A stretch of 64,000 bases of DNA, from positions 434,001-498,000 of the forward strand of contig NZ_BMTS01000004.1 in NCBI RefSeq assembly GCF_014649795.1, given 5' to 3'. Of the stretch, positions 43,964 to 52,233 are shown one piece after another. This DNA is from Streptomyces melanogenes (GTDB taxonomy: Bacteria > Actinomycetota > Actinomycetes > Streptomycetales > Streptomycetaceae). Each line of letters starts with the position of its first letter. Within the stretch, counting starts at the first letter, position 1. Both the position numbers and the translations under genes were made by a program. The notes under the pieces are model-generated. The model saw only the letters and a list, made by a program, of their open reading frames with translations. It had not been told where the DNA came from and ran no database searches.

Positions 43964-44383
43964 GTGTCCGTCTCTGCACAGGAAATCTTCCAGAAGTACG
44001 TGTACGCCGGTGCGATGACCCGTAACGCCGACGCTCTTGCCGAACTGTTTACCGAGGACGGCGTCCTGGAGGCACCGCTCGTGCCCGCCGACGCGGCCTT
44101 CCCGAGGCGGACGGAGGGGCGGGAGGAGATCCGCAGGGCGATGGCGGCGTACTACGAGCGGCAGACGGGTGGCGGGGGAGTGGGAGTGCCGAACGTCGAG
44201 AAGTCCCGGTACGTGCTGCACCTCACCGAAGACCCCGAGGTGTTCATCGCCGAGATCGACACGGTCTTCGACGGGGAGGGGGACGGGGCGGACGAGACTT
44301 TCTCGCTGGTCCAGATCGTCCGCGTCCGCGACGGGAAGATCGCTCATCTGCGCGACTACTTCACGCCGGGGCTGGTGAGTTGA
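43964..44383 (+). CDS. SnoaL/NTF2-like protein
   Basis: A 139-residue SnoaL-like (nuclear transport factor 2 fold) protein: AQEIFQKYVYAGAMTRNADAL, ALAELFTEDGVLEAP, EIRRAMAAYYERQ and the final IVRVRDGKIAHLRDYF. The fold serves as isomerase, cyclase or binding protein for small molecules. The GTG start at 43964 has GGGAG six bases upstream. The 261 bases between this gene and the divergent cupin gene hold no clear operator. Confidence 0.75.
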   Translation: MSVSAQEIFQKYVYAGAMTRNADALAELFTEDGVLEAPLVPADAAFPRRTEGREEIRRAMAAYYERQTGGGGVGVPNVEKSRYVLHLTEDPEVFIAEIDTVFDGEGDGADETFSLVQIVRVRDGKIAHLRDYFTPGLVS

Positions 44384-44444
44384 GCGGTTCACCGGGGTGT
44401 CGGGCACGCCCGCGTCCCGGTACCGGCGTGCCAGACTCGTGACC

Positions 44445-45005
44445 ATGACTGACGGCCCTGCAACCGCGTCCGCGTGGTCCCGAGCAGAAGCCTTCCTACG
44501 TGGCCGGGGCGCGGCGCGGATGCCCCACCCGGGCGGCACGCTCCTGGAGCACCTCGCCCGGGTGCGCGGCCTGTTGGCCGAGTGGGGAGCCGATTCCCGG
44601 ATCCAGGCGGCGGGGCTGTGCCACGCCACGTACGGAACCGACGGCTTCGACGAGACGCTGCTGCCGGTCACCGAACGAGCCGTGCTCGCCGAGCTGATCG
44701 GCGAGCGGGCCGAGGCGCTCGTCTACTTGTACGCCAGTTGCGACCGCGGCGCCGTGTACCCGCAGCTCGGCGGCGTCGAGCCGGTGGTCTTCCGGGATCG
44801 TTTCACCGGCGCGGAACACACGCCGGACGAGGTCGATCTGCGCGCGTTCCTGGAGATCACCGCCGCCAACGAGCTCGATGTGATGGCTCACAACGCCGAA
44901 CTCGCCGAGCGCCACGGTGCCCAGCTCCACCGGCTGTTCACCCGCTCGGGCGGCCTGCTCTCCCGCGCCGCCCGGGACGCCTGCGCGCGACAGCTGGGGC
45001 CGTAG
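44445..45005 (+). CDS. DUF6817 (HD-like) domain protein
   Basis: A 186-residue protein with HPGGTLLEHLARVRGLLAEWG and IQAAGLCHATYGTDGFDETLL, matching the DUF6817 family, whose spaced His residues recall an HD-type hydrolase fold. Further on, VEPVVFRDRFTGAEH and FLEITAANELDVMAHN are typical. The substrate is not known. It starts at ATG 44445, 61 bases after the SnoaL-like gene, and converges on the MFS gene at 45013 with a seven-base gap between the two stop codons. Confidence 0.65.
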   Translation: MTDGPATASAWSRAEAFLRGRGAARMPHPGGTLLEHLARVRGLLAEWGADSRIQAAGLCHATYGTDGFDETLLPVTERAVLAELIGERAEALVYLYASCDRGAVYPQLGGVEPVVFRDRFTGAEHTPDEVDLRAFLEITAANELDVMAHNAELAERHGAQLHRLFTRSGGLLSRAARDACARQLGP

Positions 45006-45012
45006 CGAGTCG

Positions 45013-46245
45013 TCAAGCGTCCCGCCGCACCGGCCGCGCCCACAACAGCACCGCCGTGGTGGCCGCCAGCAGGGCGACGCAGGCGCTGAAGATCAGGCCC
45101 GACTGCCGCAGGCCCAGCGTGACAGCCATGATCCCCACGCCGACCACGGGGATCGAGATCGCCACGTACAGCACGACGAACAGCGCGGAGGTGATCTCCG
45201 CGCGGCGTTCGGGCGGGCTGTGCCGGCCCACGTCGGTGATACCGGCCCGGAACGACAGGCCCTGGCCCACGCCCGCGGCGACCGCGCCCACCACAAGGAG
45301 GGGCAGGGAGGCCGTCAGCAGCGCGGAGGCGATCAGCGCCATGCCCGCCACGAGGATCACGCAGCCCCACGGCAGCGCCCGGCGGACCCCGACCCGTCCC
45401 ATCAGCAGCTGGCCGGCCGTCGAGGCGGCGAAGACCGTGAAGACCACCGTGCCGGAGACCGCGGGTTCGCTCACCCCCACCACCTCGCTCAGGAAGCTCG
45501 GCGCCACCGAGGTGAACAGACCCAGGGTGGCGAACCCGGCGAAGCCCGCCATGGCCGCCGGGACGAACGCGGGGCGCACCGACGGCGGCACGTGCAACCG
45601 CCGGGGGCGGGTGAAGGTGCCGCTGCGGTCCCGTACCGTCTCCGGGATCAGCAGGACGCCGACGACGGCCGCCGCCACCAGGGCCAGGTCCACGATGAAC
45701 ACCTGGTGGAGCGGGTCCGGCGCGTACTGCGCGATCAGGCCCGCCAGCAGCGGTCCGCTGCCCAGGCCGCCCATGTTGGCCGCGGTCGCGATCAGCGTGG
45801 CCGACCCGGCCCACCGCCGAGGGGCCAGCTCCACCACGGCGGCCGTCGCGGTCCCCGTGAACAGGCCCGCCGACAGCCCCGAAAGCACCCGGCCCGCGAA
45901 CAGCTCCGGCAGCCCCCGCTCGAAGAGGAACGACAGCGCGCTCAGCGCCGACAGCACCAGCCCCGCCAGCAGCACCGGCCGCCGGCCCACGGAGTCCGAC
46001 AACTGCCCCAGCAGGAGCAGCGCCACGATGACCCCGACCGCGTACACCGCGAAGATCACCGTCACCAGGAAGGAGGAGAAGCCCAACTCCCGCTGGTACA
46101 TGCGGTACAGGGGAGTGGGCAGCGTCGTGCCGCACATCGCGACGACGAACGCGTAGGCGGCCACGGCGAAGGGCCAGCCGCGCCCGCTGCCGTACGTGCC
46201 GGGGCCGGCGTCGTCCGCTTCGCGCGCGGATACGGGGTTGCTCAC
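45013..46245 (-). CDS. MFS transporter
   Basis: A 410-residue MFS protein with twelve predicted helices. The motif A loop is GQLSDSVGRRPVLLAG (between helices 2 and 3), with LPTPLYRMYQRELGFSSF before it and RVLSGLSAGLFTGTATAAVV after. The family includes drug and sugar efflux pumps. The start used is a GTG at 46245 without a strong ribosome site. It diverges from the cyclitol-like cluster; 257 bases lie between, so it might export that product, though this is only inferred. Confidence 0.8.
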   Translation of the reverse strand: MSNPVSAREADDAGPGTYGSGRGWPFAVAAYAFVVAMCGTTLPTPLYRMYQRELGFSSFLVTVIFAVYAVGVIVALLLLGQLSDSVGRRPVLLAGLVLSALSALSFLFERGLPELFAGRVLSGLSAGLFTGTATAAVVELAPRRWAGSATLIATAANMGGLGSGPLLAGLIAQYAPDPLHQVFIVDLALVAAAVVGVLLIPETVRDRSGTFTRPRRLHVPPSVRPAFVPAAMAGFAGFATLGLFTSVAPSFLSEVVGVSEPAVSGTVVFTVFAASTAGQLLMGRVGVRRALPWGCVILVAGMALIASALLTASLPLLVVGAVAAGVGQGLSFRAGITDVGRHSPPERRAEITSALFVVLYVAISIPVVGVGIMAVTLGLRQSGLIFSACVALLAATTAVLLWARPVRRDA

Positions 46246-46399
46246 GGCGACTGCCTATCAGGAACACCCCGGTGAGAGCCGCGCGCCCCGCGCGCCGGAG
46301 GTGAGGACTCACCGGCTGGGCGAAGGCGAGGACACCTGCCGCCGCCGTGGCCCCGGGAGTCCATGGGACCGACCAGTGGGGCCACGACAGGGCCGCAGC

Positions 46400-46415
46400 C
46401 TCATGTGTCCGGGGC
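46400..46415 (+). repeat. 16-base repeat, copy 1, before the first cyclase-like gene
   Basis: CTCATGTGTCCGGGGC lies 88 bases before the ATG at 46503. It differs from copy 2 at 47611 in one base. Both stand at nearly equal distance from the starts of two related genes. The rest of the 257-base gap holds no clear promoter. Confidence 0.4.
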
Positions 46416-46502
46416 CCGGGGGAGCCGACGGTATGAGGGCATCGACCGAACCTCGGGCAGTCCCCGGCAACCTCCGGGCAGCGCCCGGTCTGTGAGTCCC
46501 TC

Positions 46503-47648
46503 ATGCTTTCCTCCCGTTCACCCGTAGCCCTCGACCGGAGCATCGGCTCCGGGCTCGCCCGTTTCCCCTTGCAGATACGGGCCGGCGCCGCCTTGTGGGA
46601 CGAGCTGACCGGTATCGCCCGGCGGCTGGACGCCGAGCGGTTCGTGGTCGTCTCCGACCCCGGCGTCCCGGCGGCCCACGCCCACCGCGTCCTGCACCAC
46701 CTGGGCGCGGTCGCTCCCGCCGACCTGGTGGGGGCGTCCGGCACGGACGACGTTCCTCCCGAGGCCGTGATCGTCGGCCTCGGCGGTACGAGCGTCCTCG
46801 ACGCCGTCGCCGAGCGGGCCGCGCACACCCGCCGGGGCCCGCTCCTGCTGCCGACCACGCTGCCCGCCGTGCTGGACACCGCGCTGTCGCTGGTCGGCCC
46901 CGGTGGGCCGCGTCGGCTGCCGGTGCTGGTCCGGGCGCAGCTGGAGTTCCTCGACACGCTGGCACCCGGTGCCGTCAGGCCCGGGCTGTACGCCCTGGTC
47001 AGGAACGTGCTGTCGGTGTGCCCCGCCTCGTACGACCAGGTCTGCGCCCGGCTGCGCCCGGACGGCAGGTACGACAGGAGCGCACTGGCCTCCTTCATCG
47101 CCCTGTGCGCCGACGCCCGGGCGGCTCTGACCTGCTACGACCCGCTGGAGGACGGGCCGGCCGGGGCGTTCCGGTACGGGCACGCGGTGGCCGACGCACT
47201 GCGCGCCCTCGGCGTCGGCGCCCTGCGCTACGGCGACGCCGTCGCCCTGGGCCTGCTGGTGGCCGCCCGGTGCGCCCGCGACCTGGGACTGCTCGACGCT
47301 GAGGGGGAGGCCGCACACCGGGAGCTGCTCGCGCGCTGGGGCGCTCCCGACGTCCTTCCCGCACCCGTCACCGCGCAGGACGTGCTGGAGGTCCTGCGGC
47401 GCGTCCGGAAGGTCGCGGACGACCCGGACAGCACCGTCGACATGGTGCTGCTCGACGCCCTGGGACAGCCCCATGTGTGCGGTGGCCACACTGTCGCCGC
47501 CGTCGGCCGGGACGCCCTGCGGGCGGGCCTGGAGGCGGTCGCGGCGCCGGACGTCATGGTGGCGCGCCCCGGCGACCGGGATCCGGCCGGGACACGGTCG
47601 GGACCGACGTCTCATGTGCCCGGGGCGCCGGGACCCGCAGCGTGGTGA
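46503..47648 (+). CDS. Degenerate dehydroquinate synthase-like protein
   Basis: A 381-residue protein with the DHQ synthase fold: a nucleotide-binding stretch (VIVGLGGTSVLDAVAERAAH) and PTTLPAVLDTA at the expected place. The catalytic parts are changed. The zinc Glu of AExxK is Ala164, the second His of the HxxxH pair is Asp231 (GHAVADAL), and the His of HGE is Tyr243 (RYGDAV); only His227 is kept. It is therefore unlikely to be an active metal cyclase. It precedes an intact cyclase and may be its partner, or bind sugar phosphate. The tail is disordered. Confidence 0.65.
   Translation: MLSSRSPVALDRSIGSGLARFPLQIRAGAALWDELTGIARRLDAERFVVVSDPGVPAAHAHRVLHHLGAVAPADLVGASGTDDVPPEAVIVGLGGTSVLDAVAERAAHTRRGPLLLPTTLPAVLDTALSLVGPGGPRRLPVLVRAQLEFLDTLAPGAVRPGLYALVRNVLSVCPASYDQVCARLRPDGRYDRSALASFIALCADARAALTCYDPLEDGPAGAFRYGHAVADALRALGVGALRYGDAVALGLLVAARCARDLGLLDAEGEAAHRELLARWGAPDVLPAPVTAQDVLEVLRRVRKVADDPDSTVDMVLLDALGQPHVCGGHTVAAVGRDALRAGLEAVAAPDVMVARPGDRDPAGTRSGPTSHVPGAPGPAAW
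47611..47626 (+). repeat. 16-base repeat, copy 2, before the cyclase gene
   Basis: CTCATGTGCCCGGGGC lies 90 bases before the GTG at 47716, inside the 3' end of the preceding gene. It matches copy 1 at 15 of 16 positions. Confidence 0.4.
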
Positions 47649-47715
47649 AGGAGGTTCCGTTCCGACCTCGACAAACCCTTTCGGCCCCGCCCCACCTCCT
47701 GTGAGGAGACCACCC

Positions 47716-48942
47716 GTGACCACCCTGGCCCACCATTCCACCCACGGCCTGTTCACCTCGGGCGAGCCGGTCCGCTCCTGGACCGTGAGCACCGCCAAGC
47801 CCGTCCGCTACGAGGTCGGCTTCACACCGGACGTCCTGGACCCGCGCAACCCCGCACTCGCGGGTGCCGGAGTCCCGGGCGACGGCCCGGCGCCGCCCCG
47901 ACGGCTCCTCGTCGTGGAGACCACGGTCGACGAGCTGTACGGCGACCGCCTCCGCGCCTACGGAGCCGCCCGCGGTCTGGACTTCCAGATACACGTGCTG
48001 ACCGCCCACGAGCAGCTGAAGACGATGGACGCCGTGTTCTCGGTGGCGCAGGCGATGGACCGGTTCGGCATCGCCCGGCGCAGCGAGCCGGTCGTCGCCC
48101 TCGGCGGCGGCGTGCTGATGGACGTCGTCGGCCTGGCGTGCAGCCTCTACCGCCGCAGCACCCCGTACGTACGCGTACCCACGACCCTCATCGGGTTGGT
48201 CGACGCGGGCGTCGGGGCGAAGACCGGGGTGAACTTCGGGCCGCACAAGAACCGGCTCGGCACCTACCACCCCGCCGCGCAGACCCTCCTGGACCCGCGC
48301 TTCCTGGCCACCCTCGACCGGCGGCACCTGAGCAACGGCATGGCCGAGATCCTGAAGATCGCCCTGATCAAGGACCGGGAGTTGTTCGGTCTGCTGGAGA
48401 CCCACGGGAGCCGACTGGTCGGCGAGAACTTCCAGGGGCCGAGCCCTGTCGTACGGCAAGTGCTCGGCCGGGCCGTGCACGGCATGCTGGAGGAGCTGCA
48501 GGGCAACCTGTGGGAGAGCGAGCTGGAGCGGGTCGTCGACTACGGCCACTCCCTCAGCCCCACGCTGGAGATGCGCGCCCTGCCCGAACTGCTGCACGGC
48601 GAGGCGGTCTGCCTCGACATGGCACTGACCACGCTGATCGCCGAACGGCGGGGCCTGGTCCTGCCGAGGGAGCGCCGACGGATCCTGGACGTGATGCGCG
48701 GCCTCGCCCTGCCCATATGGCACCGGCTGTGCGAACCGGGCGTGCTGGGCGAGGCTCTGGCCGACACGGTCCGCCACCGCGACGGCAGCCAGCGCCTGCC
48801 CCTGCCCCTCGGCATCGGCGACGCCGTCTTCGTCGACGACGTGACACCCGGCGAACTGGCCTTCGCGGCCGAGCGCCTGAGGACGTATCACTCGGAGGCC
48901 GAGGAGACCGGTCGTGGGTTCGGGGAGGCCGGTCATGAGTGA
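47716..48942 (+). CDS. Sedoheptulose 7-phosphate cyclase (2-epi-5-epi-valiolone synthase-like)
   Basis: A 408-residue cyclase of the DHQ synthase superfamily, converting sedoheptulose 7-phosphate to a C7 cyclitol. NAD-binding GGGVLMDVVGLACSLYRR (about 130-147) is followed by PTTLIGLVDAGVGAKTG, and the zinc ligands are Glu211 (GMAEILK), His278 (YGHSLSP) and His294 (LLHGEA). Pro282 in place of the second His of DHQ synthases is the mark of C7-cyclitol synthases such as AcbC. The GTG start has GAGGAGA six bases upstream. Its stop overlaps the cupin start. Which cyclitol isomer is made is unsure. Confidence 0.8.
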   Translation: MTTLAHHSTHGLFTSGEPVRSWTVSTAKPVRYEVGFTPDVLDPRNPALAGAGVPGDGPAPPRRLLVVETTVDELYGDRLRAYGAARGLDFQIHVLTAHEQLKTMDAVFSVAQAMDRFGIARRSEPVVALGGGVLMDVVGLACSLYRRSTPYVRVPTTLIGLVDAGVGAKTGVNFGPHKNRLGTYHPAAQTLLDPRFLATLDRRHLSNGMAEILKIALIKDRELFGLLETHGSRLVGENFQGPSPVVRQVLGRAVHGMLEELQGNLWESELERVVDYGHSLSPTLEMRALPELLHGEAVCLDMALTTLIAERRGLVLPRERRRILDVMRGLALPIWHRLCEPGVLGEALADTVRHRDGSQRLPLPLGIGDAVFVDDVTPGELAFAAERLRTYHSEAEETGRGFGEAGHE

Positions 48943-49663
48943 GGCAGTGGTGATTGCCGATGTCCACGAACCGGCCGACGTGCACGGCGTGCACGCCGCC
49001 GAGGGCCACTCGCGCTGGACGTGTCTGGCCCGGCGCCCCGGGCTGCACGGCCGCTGGGAAGCGGTCGAGTGGGCCTGGCTGCCGCCGGGCGGCGTCAGCG
49101 GGGAACACCGCCACTCGCGCACCGAGGAGTTGTACTTCGTCCTCGACGGGCAGGGCGAGATCACCCTCGACGGCCGCCCTTACCCCGTCCACCCGGGCAC
49201 GACCGTCCTGACCGGCCTCGGCCGTCGGCACGGCCTGCGCAACACCGGTCGGCGGCCGCTGTCCTGGCTCGTCATCGAGATCCCCGCCGACGCGGACACC
49301 CATACGCTCACGAAGGGCACCACCATGGACGACTCACCCCGTGTCAGCCACGCCGTCGTCGCCGACCTGCGCCGGAGCGGGCCCGTCGACGCCGCCACCG
49401 TCCTCACCGGCCCCCTGCGCACCGTGCGCGTGACCCGACTGCTCCCCAGCGGTACGGCCGAGCTGGCCGCCCGGGACGTCGAGCACACCGTGTACGTCAC
49501 CGACGGCGCCGGAACGGTGGAGGCCGGAGCCACGACCGTGGCCCTCGCCCCCGGCGTCTCCGTGACCCTGCCCCTGGGCACCGGGGCCCGCGTCCTGGCG
49601 GGCGGCGACGGCCTCGAGTACTTCCACGCCGTCCTGGACGTCCCCGTAGAGGAGCACCAGTGA
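48935..49663 (+). CDS. Bicupin protein (one intact, one degenerate barrel)
   Basis: A 242-residue two-cupin protein. The first barrel (about 40-110) keeps the metal ligands His58, His60, Glu64/65 and His99 (GEHRHSRTEELYFVL, GLGRRHGLRN). The second (about 150-235) has a cupin-like strand pattern but no His motif. It could be an isomerase, epimerase or dioxygenase acting on the cyclitol. The ATG at 48935 overlaps the cyclase stop as ATGAGTGA with GGAGG six bases upstream. The next gene overlaps in turn. Confidence 0.7.
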   Translation: MSEAVVIADVHEPADVHGVHAAEGHSRWTCLARRPGLHGRWEAVEWAWLPPGGVSGEHRHSRTEELYFVLDGQGEITLDGRPYPVHPGTTVLTGLGRRHGLRNTGRRPLSWLVIEIPADADTHTLTKGTTMDDSPRVSHAVVADLRRSGPVDAATVLTGPLRTVRVTRLLPSGTAELAARDVEHTVYVTDGAGTVEAGATTVALAPGVSVTLPLGTGARVLAGGDGLEYFHAVLDVPVEEHQ

Positions 49664-50061
49664 TCATCAATGCGAGCCACCGGTCGGCCGCCGTGCACAC
49701 CGGCGGCCGGGAAACCATCCGCATCCGCTGTCTGGCCCGGCGCGGCATGCTGCACAGCGAGTGCGAGGCCGTCGACCGGGTGAGCCTGGCGCCCCACGCG
49801 CACTACGACCTCGTGGGCCGGGCCGACGCCGAGGTGGCCTGGTACGTCCTGCGCGGCCCGCTCACCGCCCGCTGGACCAGCGGGCCGCCCACCGGCACGG
49901 AGCTCGACGAGGACGATCTGCTCCTGGCCCGTGCGGCGGACGACGTCACCCTGCGGGCCGGACCGGAAGGCGCCGAGCTGCTGTGCCTGACGGTGACACC
50001 CACGGCCGTCACCCGCCGCCTCCCGCTCCGCACCCCCGACCTGACCAAGGACCGGACATGA
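49660..50061 (+). CDS. Cupin-like protein without metal ligands
   Basis: A 133-residue protein that starts with a GTG overlapping the bicupin stop (GTGA). It resembles the first cupin of its neighbour around CLARRGMLHSECEAVDRVSL (the neighbour has CLARRPGLHGRWEAVEWAWL), but the HxH...E and later His are absent. It is probably a paralogue that has lost the metal site, and may form a complex with the bicupin. It ends on an ATGA overlap with the VOC gene. Confidence 0.6.
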   Translation: MIINASHRSAAVHTGGRETIRIRCLARRGMLHSECEAVDRVSLAPHAHYDLVGRADAEVAWYVLRGPLTARWTSGPPTGTELDEDDLLLARAADDVTLRAGPEGAELLCLTVTPTAVTRRLPLRTPDLTKDRT

Positions 50062-50630
50062 CCACCAACGCCCCGGCCACCGCCACCACTTCGCTCACCC
50101 CCGGGCTGCGCGCTGTCCACCACATCGCCTTCACCGTGCCCGACCTCGACGAGGCGGTCGCCTTCTTCACCGGGGTGCTGGGCGCCGAGGAGGCCTACCG
50201 CACCGGGCCGATCGCCGCTGACGACGACTGGATGCACCGGCAGCTCGGCGTCGACCCCCGGGCAACCGTCCACATCGCCATGCTGCGCTTCGGTCCCGCC
50301 CTCAACCTCGAACTCTTCGAGTACACCGGCCCCGGCCGACGCGAGCGGATGCCCCGCAACAGCGATGTGGGCGGCCACCATCTGGCGCTGTGGACGGACG
50401 ACTTCGACGCCTCCGTGCGGCACCTCACCGCCACACCGGGCGTACGGATGCTCGGCGAGCCGGAGGAGGTGGGTGCAGGTCCCATCCGCGGCACGCGGTG
50501 GGTGTACCTCACCACCCCGTGGGGCCTGCACTTCGAACTCGTCCACGCCCCCGACCGCCAGCCCTACCAGGACCACACCGCCGTACGCCTCTACCGACCG
50601 GGGGCGCCGCACGAAGGGAGAGGGACATGA
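50058..50630 (+). CDS. VOC-superfamily protein
   Basis: A 190-residue VOC protein with two modules: HHIAFTVPDLDEAVAFFTGVLG (about 21-42), LNLELFEYTGPG (near 82) and GGHHLALWTDDFDASVRHL (about 106-124), then LHFELVHAP. The spaced His/Glu residues could hold a metal. In cetoniacytone biosynthesis a VOC protein epimerises the cyclitol, so an epimerase is one possibility; another is a lyase or isomerase. It is linked to both neighbours by ATGA overlaps. Confidence 0.7.
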   Translation: MTTNAPATATTSLTPGLRAVHHIAFTVPDLDEAVAFFTGVLGAEEAYRTGPIAADDDWMHRQLGVDPRATVHIAMLRFGPALNLELFEYTGPGRRERMPRNSDVGGHHLALWTDDFDASVRHLTATPGVRMLGEPEEVGAGPIRGTRWVYLTTPWGLHFELVHAPDRQPYQDHTAVRLYRPGAPHEGRGT

Positions 50631-52183
50631 CCGGCATCTGGGGACCGGGCACCCCGCCGGTGGTCCGGCACGACGCCACCCGCTACGACGCCGACGTCAT
50701 CGTGATCGGCTCGGGTGCCGGGGGAGCGACCGTGGCCTGGGCCCTCGCCGGGTCCGGCGCCCGCGTCCTCGTCGTCGAGCGCGGCGGGTTCCTGCCCCGC
50801 GAGGAGGCCAACTGGTCGCCGGAGGCCGTCTTCGGCGACGGCCGCTACCGCAACGCCGAGACCTGGCACACCACCGGAGGCAAGGCCTTCACCCCCGCCG
50901 CCCACTACTACGTCGGCGGCACCACCAAGGTGTACGGGGCGAGCCTGCCCCGGCTGCGCGAGAGCGACTTCGACGCGGTGGAGCACCTGGACGGCACCTC
51001 CCCGTCCTGGCCCTTCGAGTACGCCGAGCTGGAGCCGTTCTACGCCGAGGCCGAGCGCCTGTACCGGGTGCACGGCCAGGACGGCCACGACCCCACGGAA
51101 CCGGCCCGCTCCGGCCCGTACCCCCACCCGCCGGTCGCCCACGCGCCCCGCATCGCGGAGCTGGAGCAGCGGCTGCGCGCCCAGGGGCTGCACCCCCATC
51201 CGCTGGAGCTCGGCGTCGACCTGGCCGACGGCGGGACGTGTGCGCGGTGCGGGACCTGCGACGGTTTCCCGTGCCGCGTCGGCGCCAAGAGCGACGCGGA
51301 GACGCGCGCCCTGCGCCCCGCCCTGCGCACCCCGTCGGTCCGGCTGCTCACCCATACGTATGTCTCCCGGCTGCGCACCGATCCGTCCGGGCGCACGGTC
51401 ACCACCGTCGAAGCCACCAGGAACGGGCACCGGGTCACCCTCACCGCAGGGACCGTCGTCGTCTCCTGCGGGGCCGTCAACTCGGCGGTGCTGCTGCTGC
51501 GTTCGGCGAACAGCGCCCACCCCGCGGGGCTGGCCAACGGCAGCGGTCTGGTGGGGCGCAACCTGATGCTGCACCACAACAGCATGCTGATGGCCGTCGA
51601 CCCACGGCACCGCAACGCGGCGGTCTTCCAGAAGACCCTCGCCGTCAACGACTTCTACCGGGCCGGCGCCCACACCCCTCACCCGCTGGGCAACCTCCAG
51701 CTGATGGGCAAGGTCCACCCCGCCGCGATGGCGACCGCGCACCCGCGCGTGCCCCGCCGCGTCCTGGGCGAGCTCGCCGCCCACAGCGTCGACTGGTGGC
51801 TCATCTCGGAGGACCTGCCCCGTCCGGACAACCGGGTGCTGCTCGGGCCCAGGGGAGGAGTCACGCTCGACTGGCACCCCGTCAACGCCCGCGCCCACCG
51901 GCGGCTGGTGCGCGAAGGGGCGCGGATGATGCGCCGGGCCGGTTACCCGCTGGTCCTCACCCACCGCATGGGCGTCGAGCACACCGGTCACCAGTGCGGC
52001 ACGACCGTCGCCGGCCACGACCCCGCCCGCTCGGTGCTGGACCCCTACTGCCGCAGCCACGAGGTGAGCAACCTGTTCGTCGTCGACGGCGGTTTCTTCC
52101 CCTCCTCCGCGGCGGTCAACCCCACCCTGACCATCGTCGCGCAGGCCCTGCGCGCGGGCAGCAGCGCCGCGATCCTGCCCTGA
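50627..52183 (+). CDS. GMC-family FAD oxidoreductase
   Basis: A 518-residue flavoenzyme. The FAD-binding motif is VIGSGAGGATVAWALAGSGA (about 27-46), with YVGGTTKVYGASLPRL in the flavin region. A four-Cys motif (CARCGTCDGFPC, about 205-216) follows, and the C-terminal GMC domain has the catalytic HTGHQCG and NLFVVDGGFFP. The Cys motif occurs in some sugar dehydrogenase GMC proteins. It probably oxidises a cyclitol hydroxyl. It overlaps the VOC gene by ATGA. Confidence 0.8.
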   Translation: MTGIWGPGTPPVVRHDATRYDADVIVIGSGAGGATVAWALAGSGARVLVVERGGFLPREEANWSPEAVFGDGRYRNAETWHTTGGKAFTPAAHYYVGGTTKVYGASLPRLRESDFDAVEHLDGTSPSWPFEYAELEPFYAEAERLYRVHGQDGHDPTEPARSGPYPHPPVAHAPRIAELEQRLRAQGLHPHPLELGVDLADGGTCARCGTCDGFPCRVGAKSDAETRALRPALRTPSVRLLTHTYVSRLRTDPSGRTVTTVEATRNGHRVTLTAGTVVVSCGAVNSAVLLLRSANSAHPAGLANGSGLVGRNLMLHHNSMLMAVDPRHRNAAVFQKTLAVNDFYRAGAHTPHPLGNLQLMGKVHPAAMATAHPRVPRRVLGELAAHSVDWWLISEDLPRPDNRVLLGPRGGVTLDWHPVNARAHRRLVREGARMMRRAGYPLVLTHRMGVEHTGHQCGTTVAGHDPARSVLDPYCRSHEVSNLFVVDGGFFPSSAAVNPTLTIVAQALRAGSSAAILP

Positions 52184-52233
52184 CACGCCAAGCCCCTGAC
52201 GCCACAAACCCCTGTCCGCAAAGGAACCCCACC

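Noticed and set aside
49021..49659. A long plus-strand frame through the bicupin gene, ending in the cupin-like protein
   Set aside because: Only the part from the GTG at 49660 resembles a protein; upstream it is an Arg-rich shadow of the bicupin.
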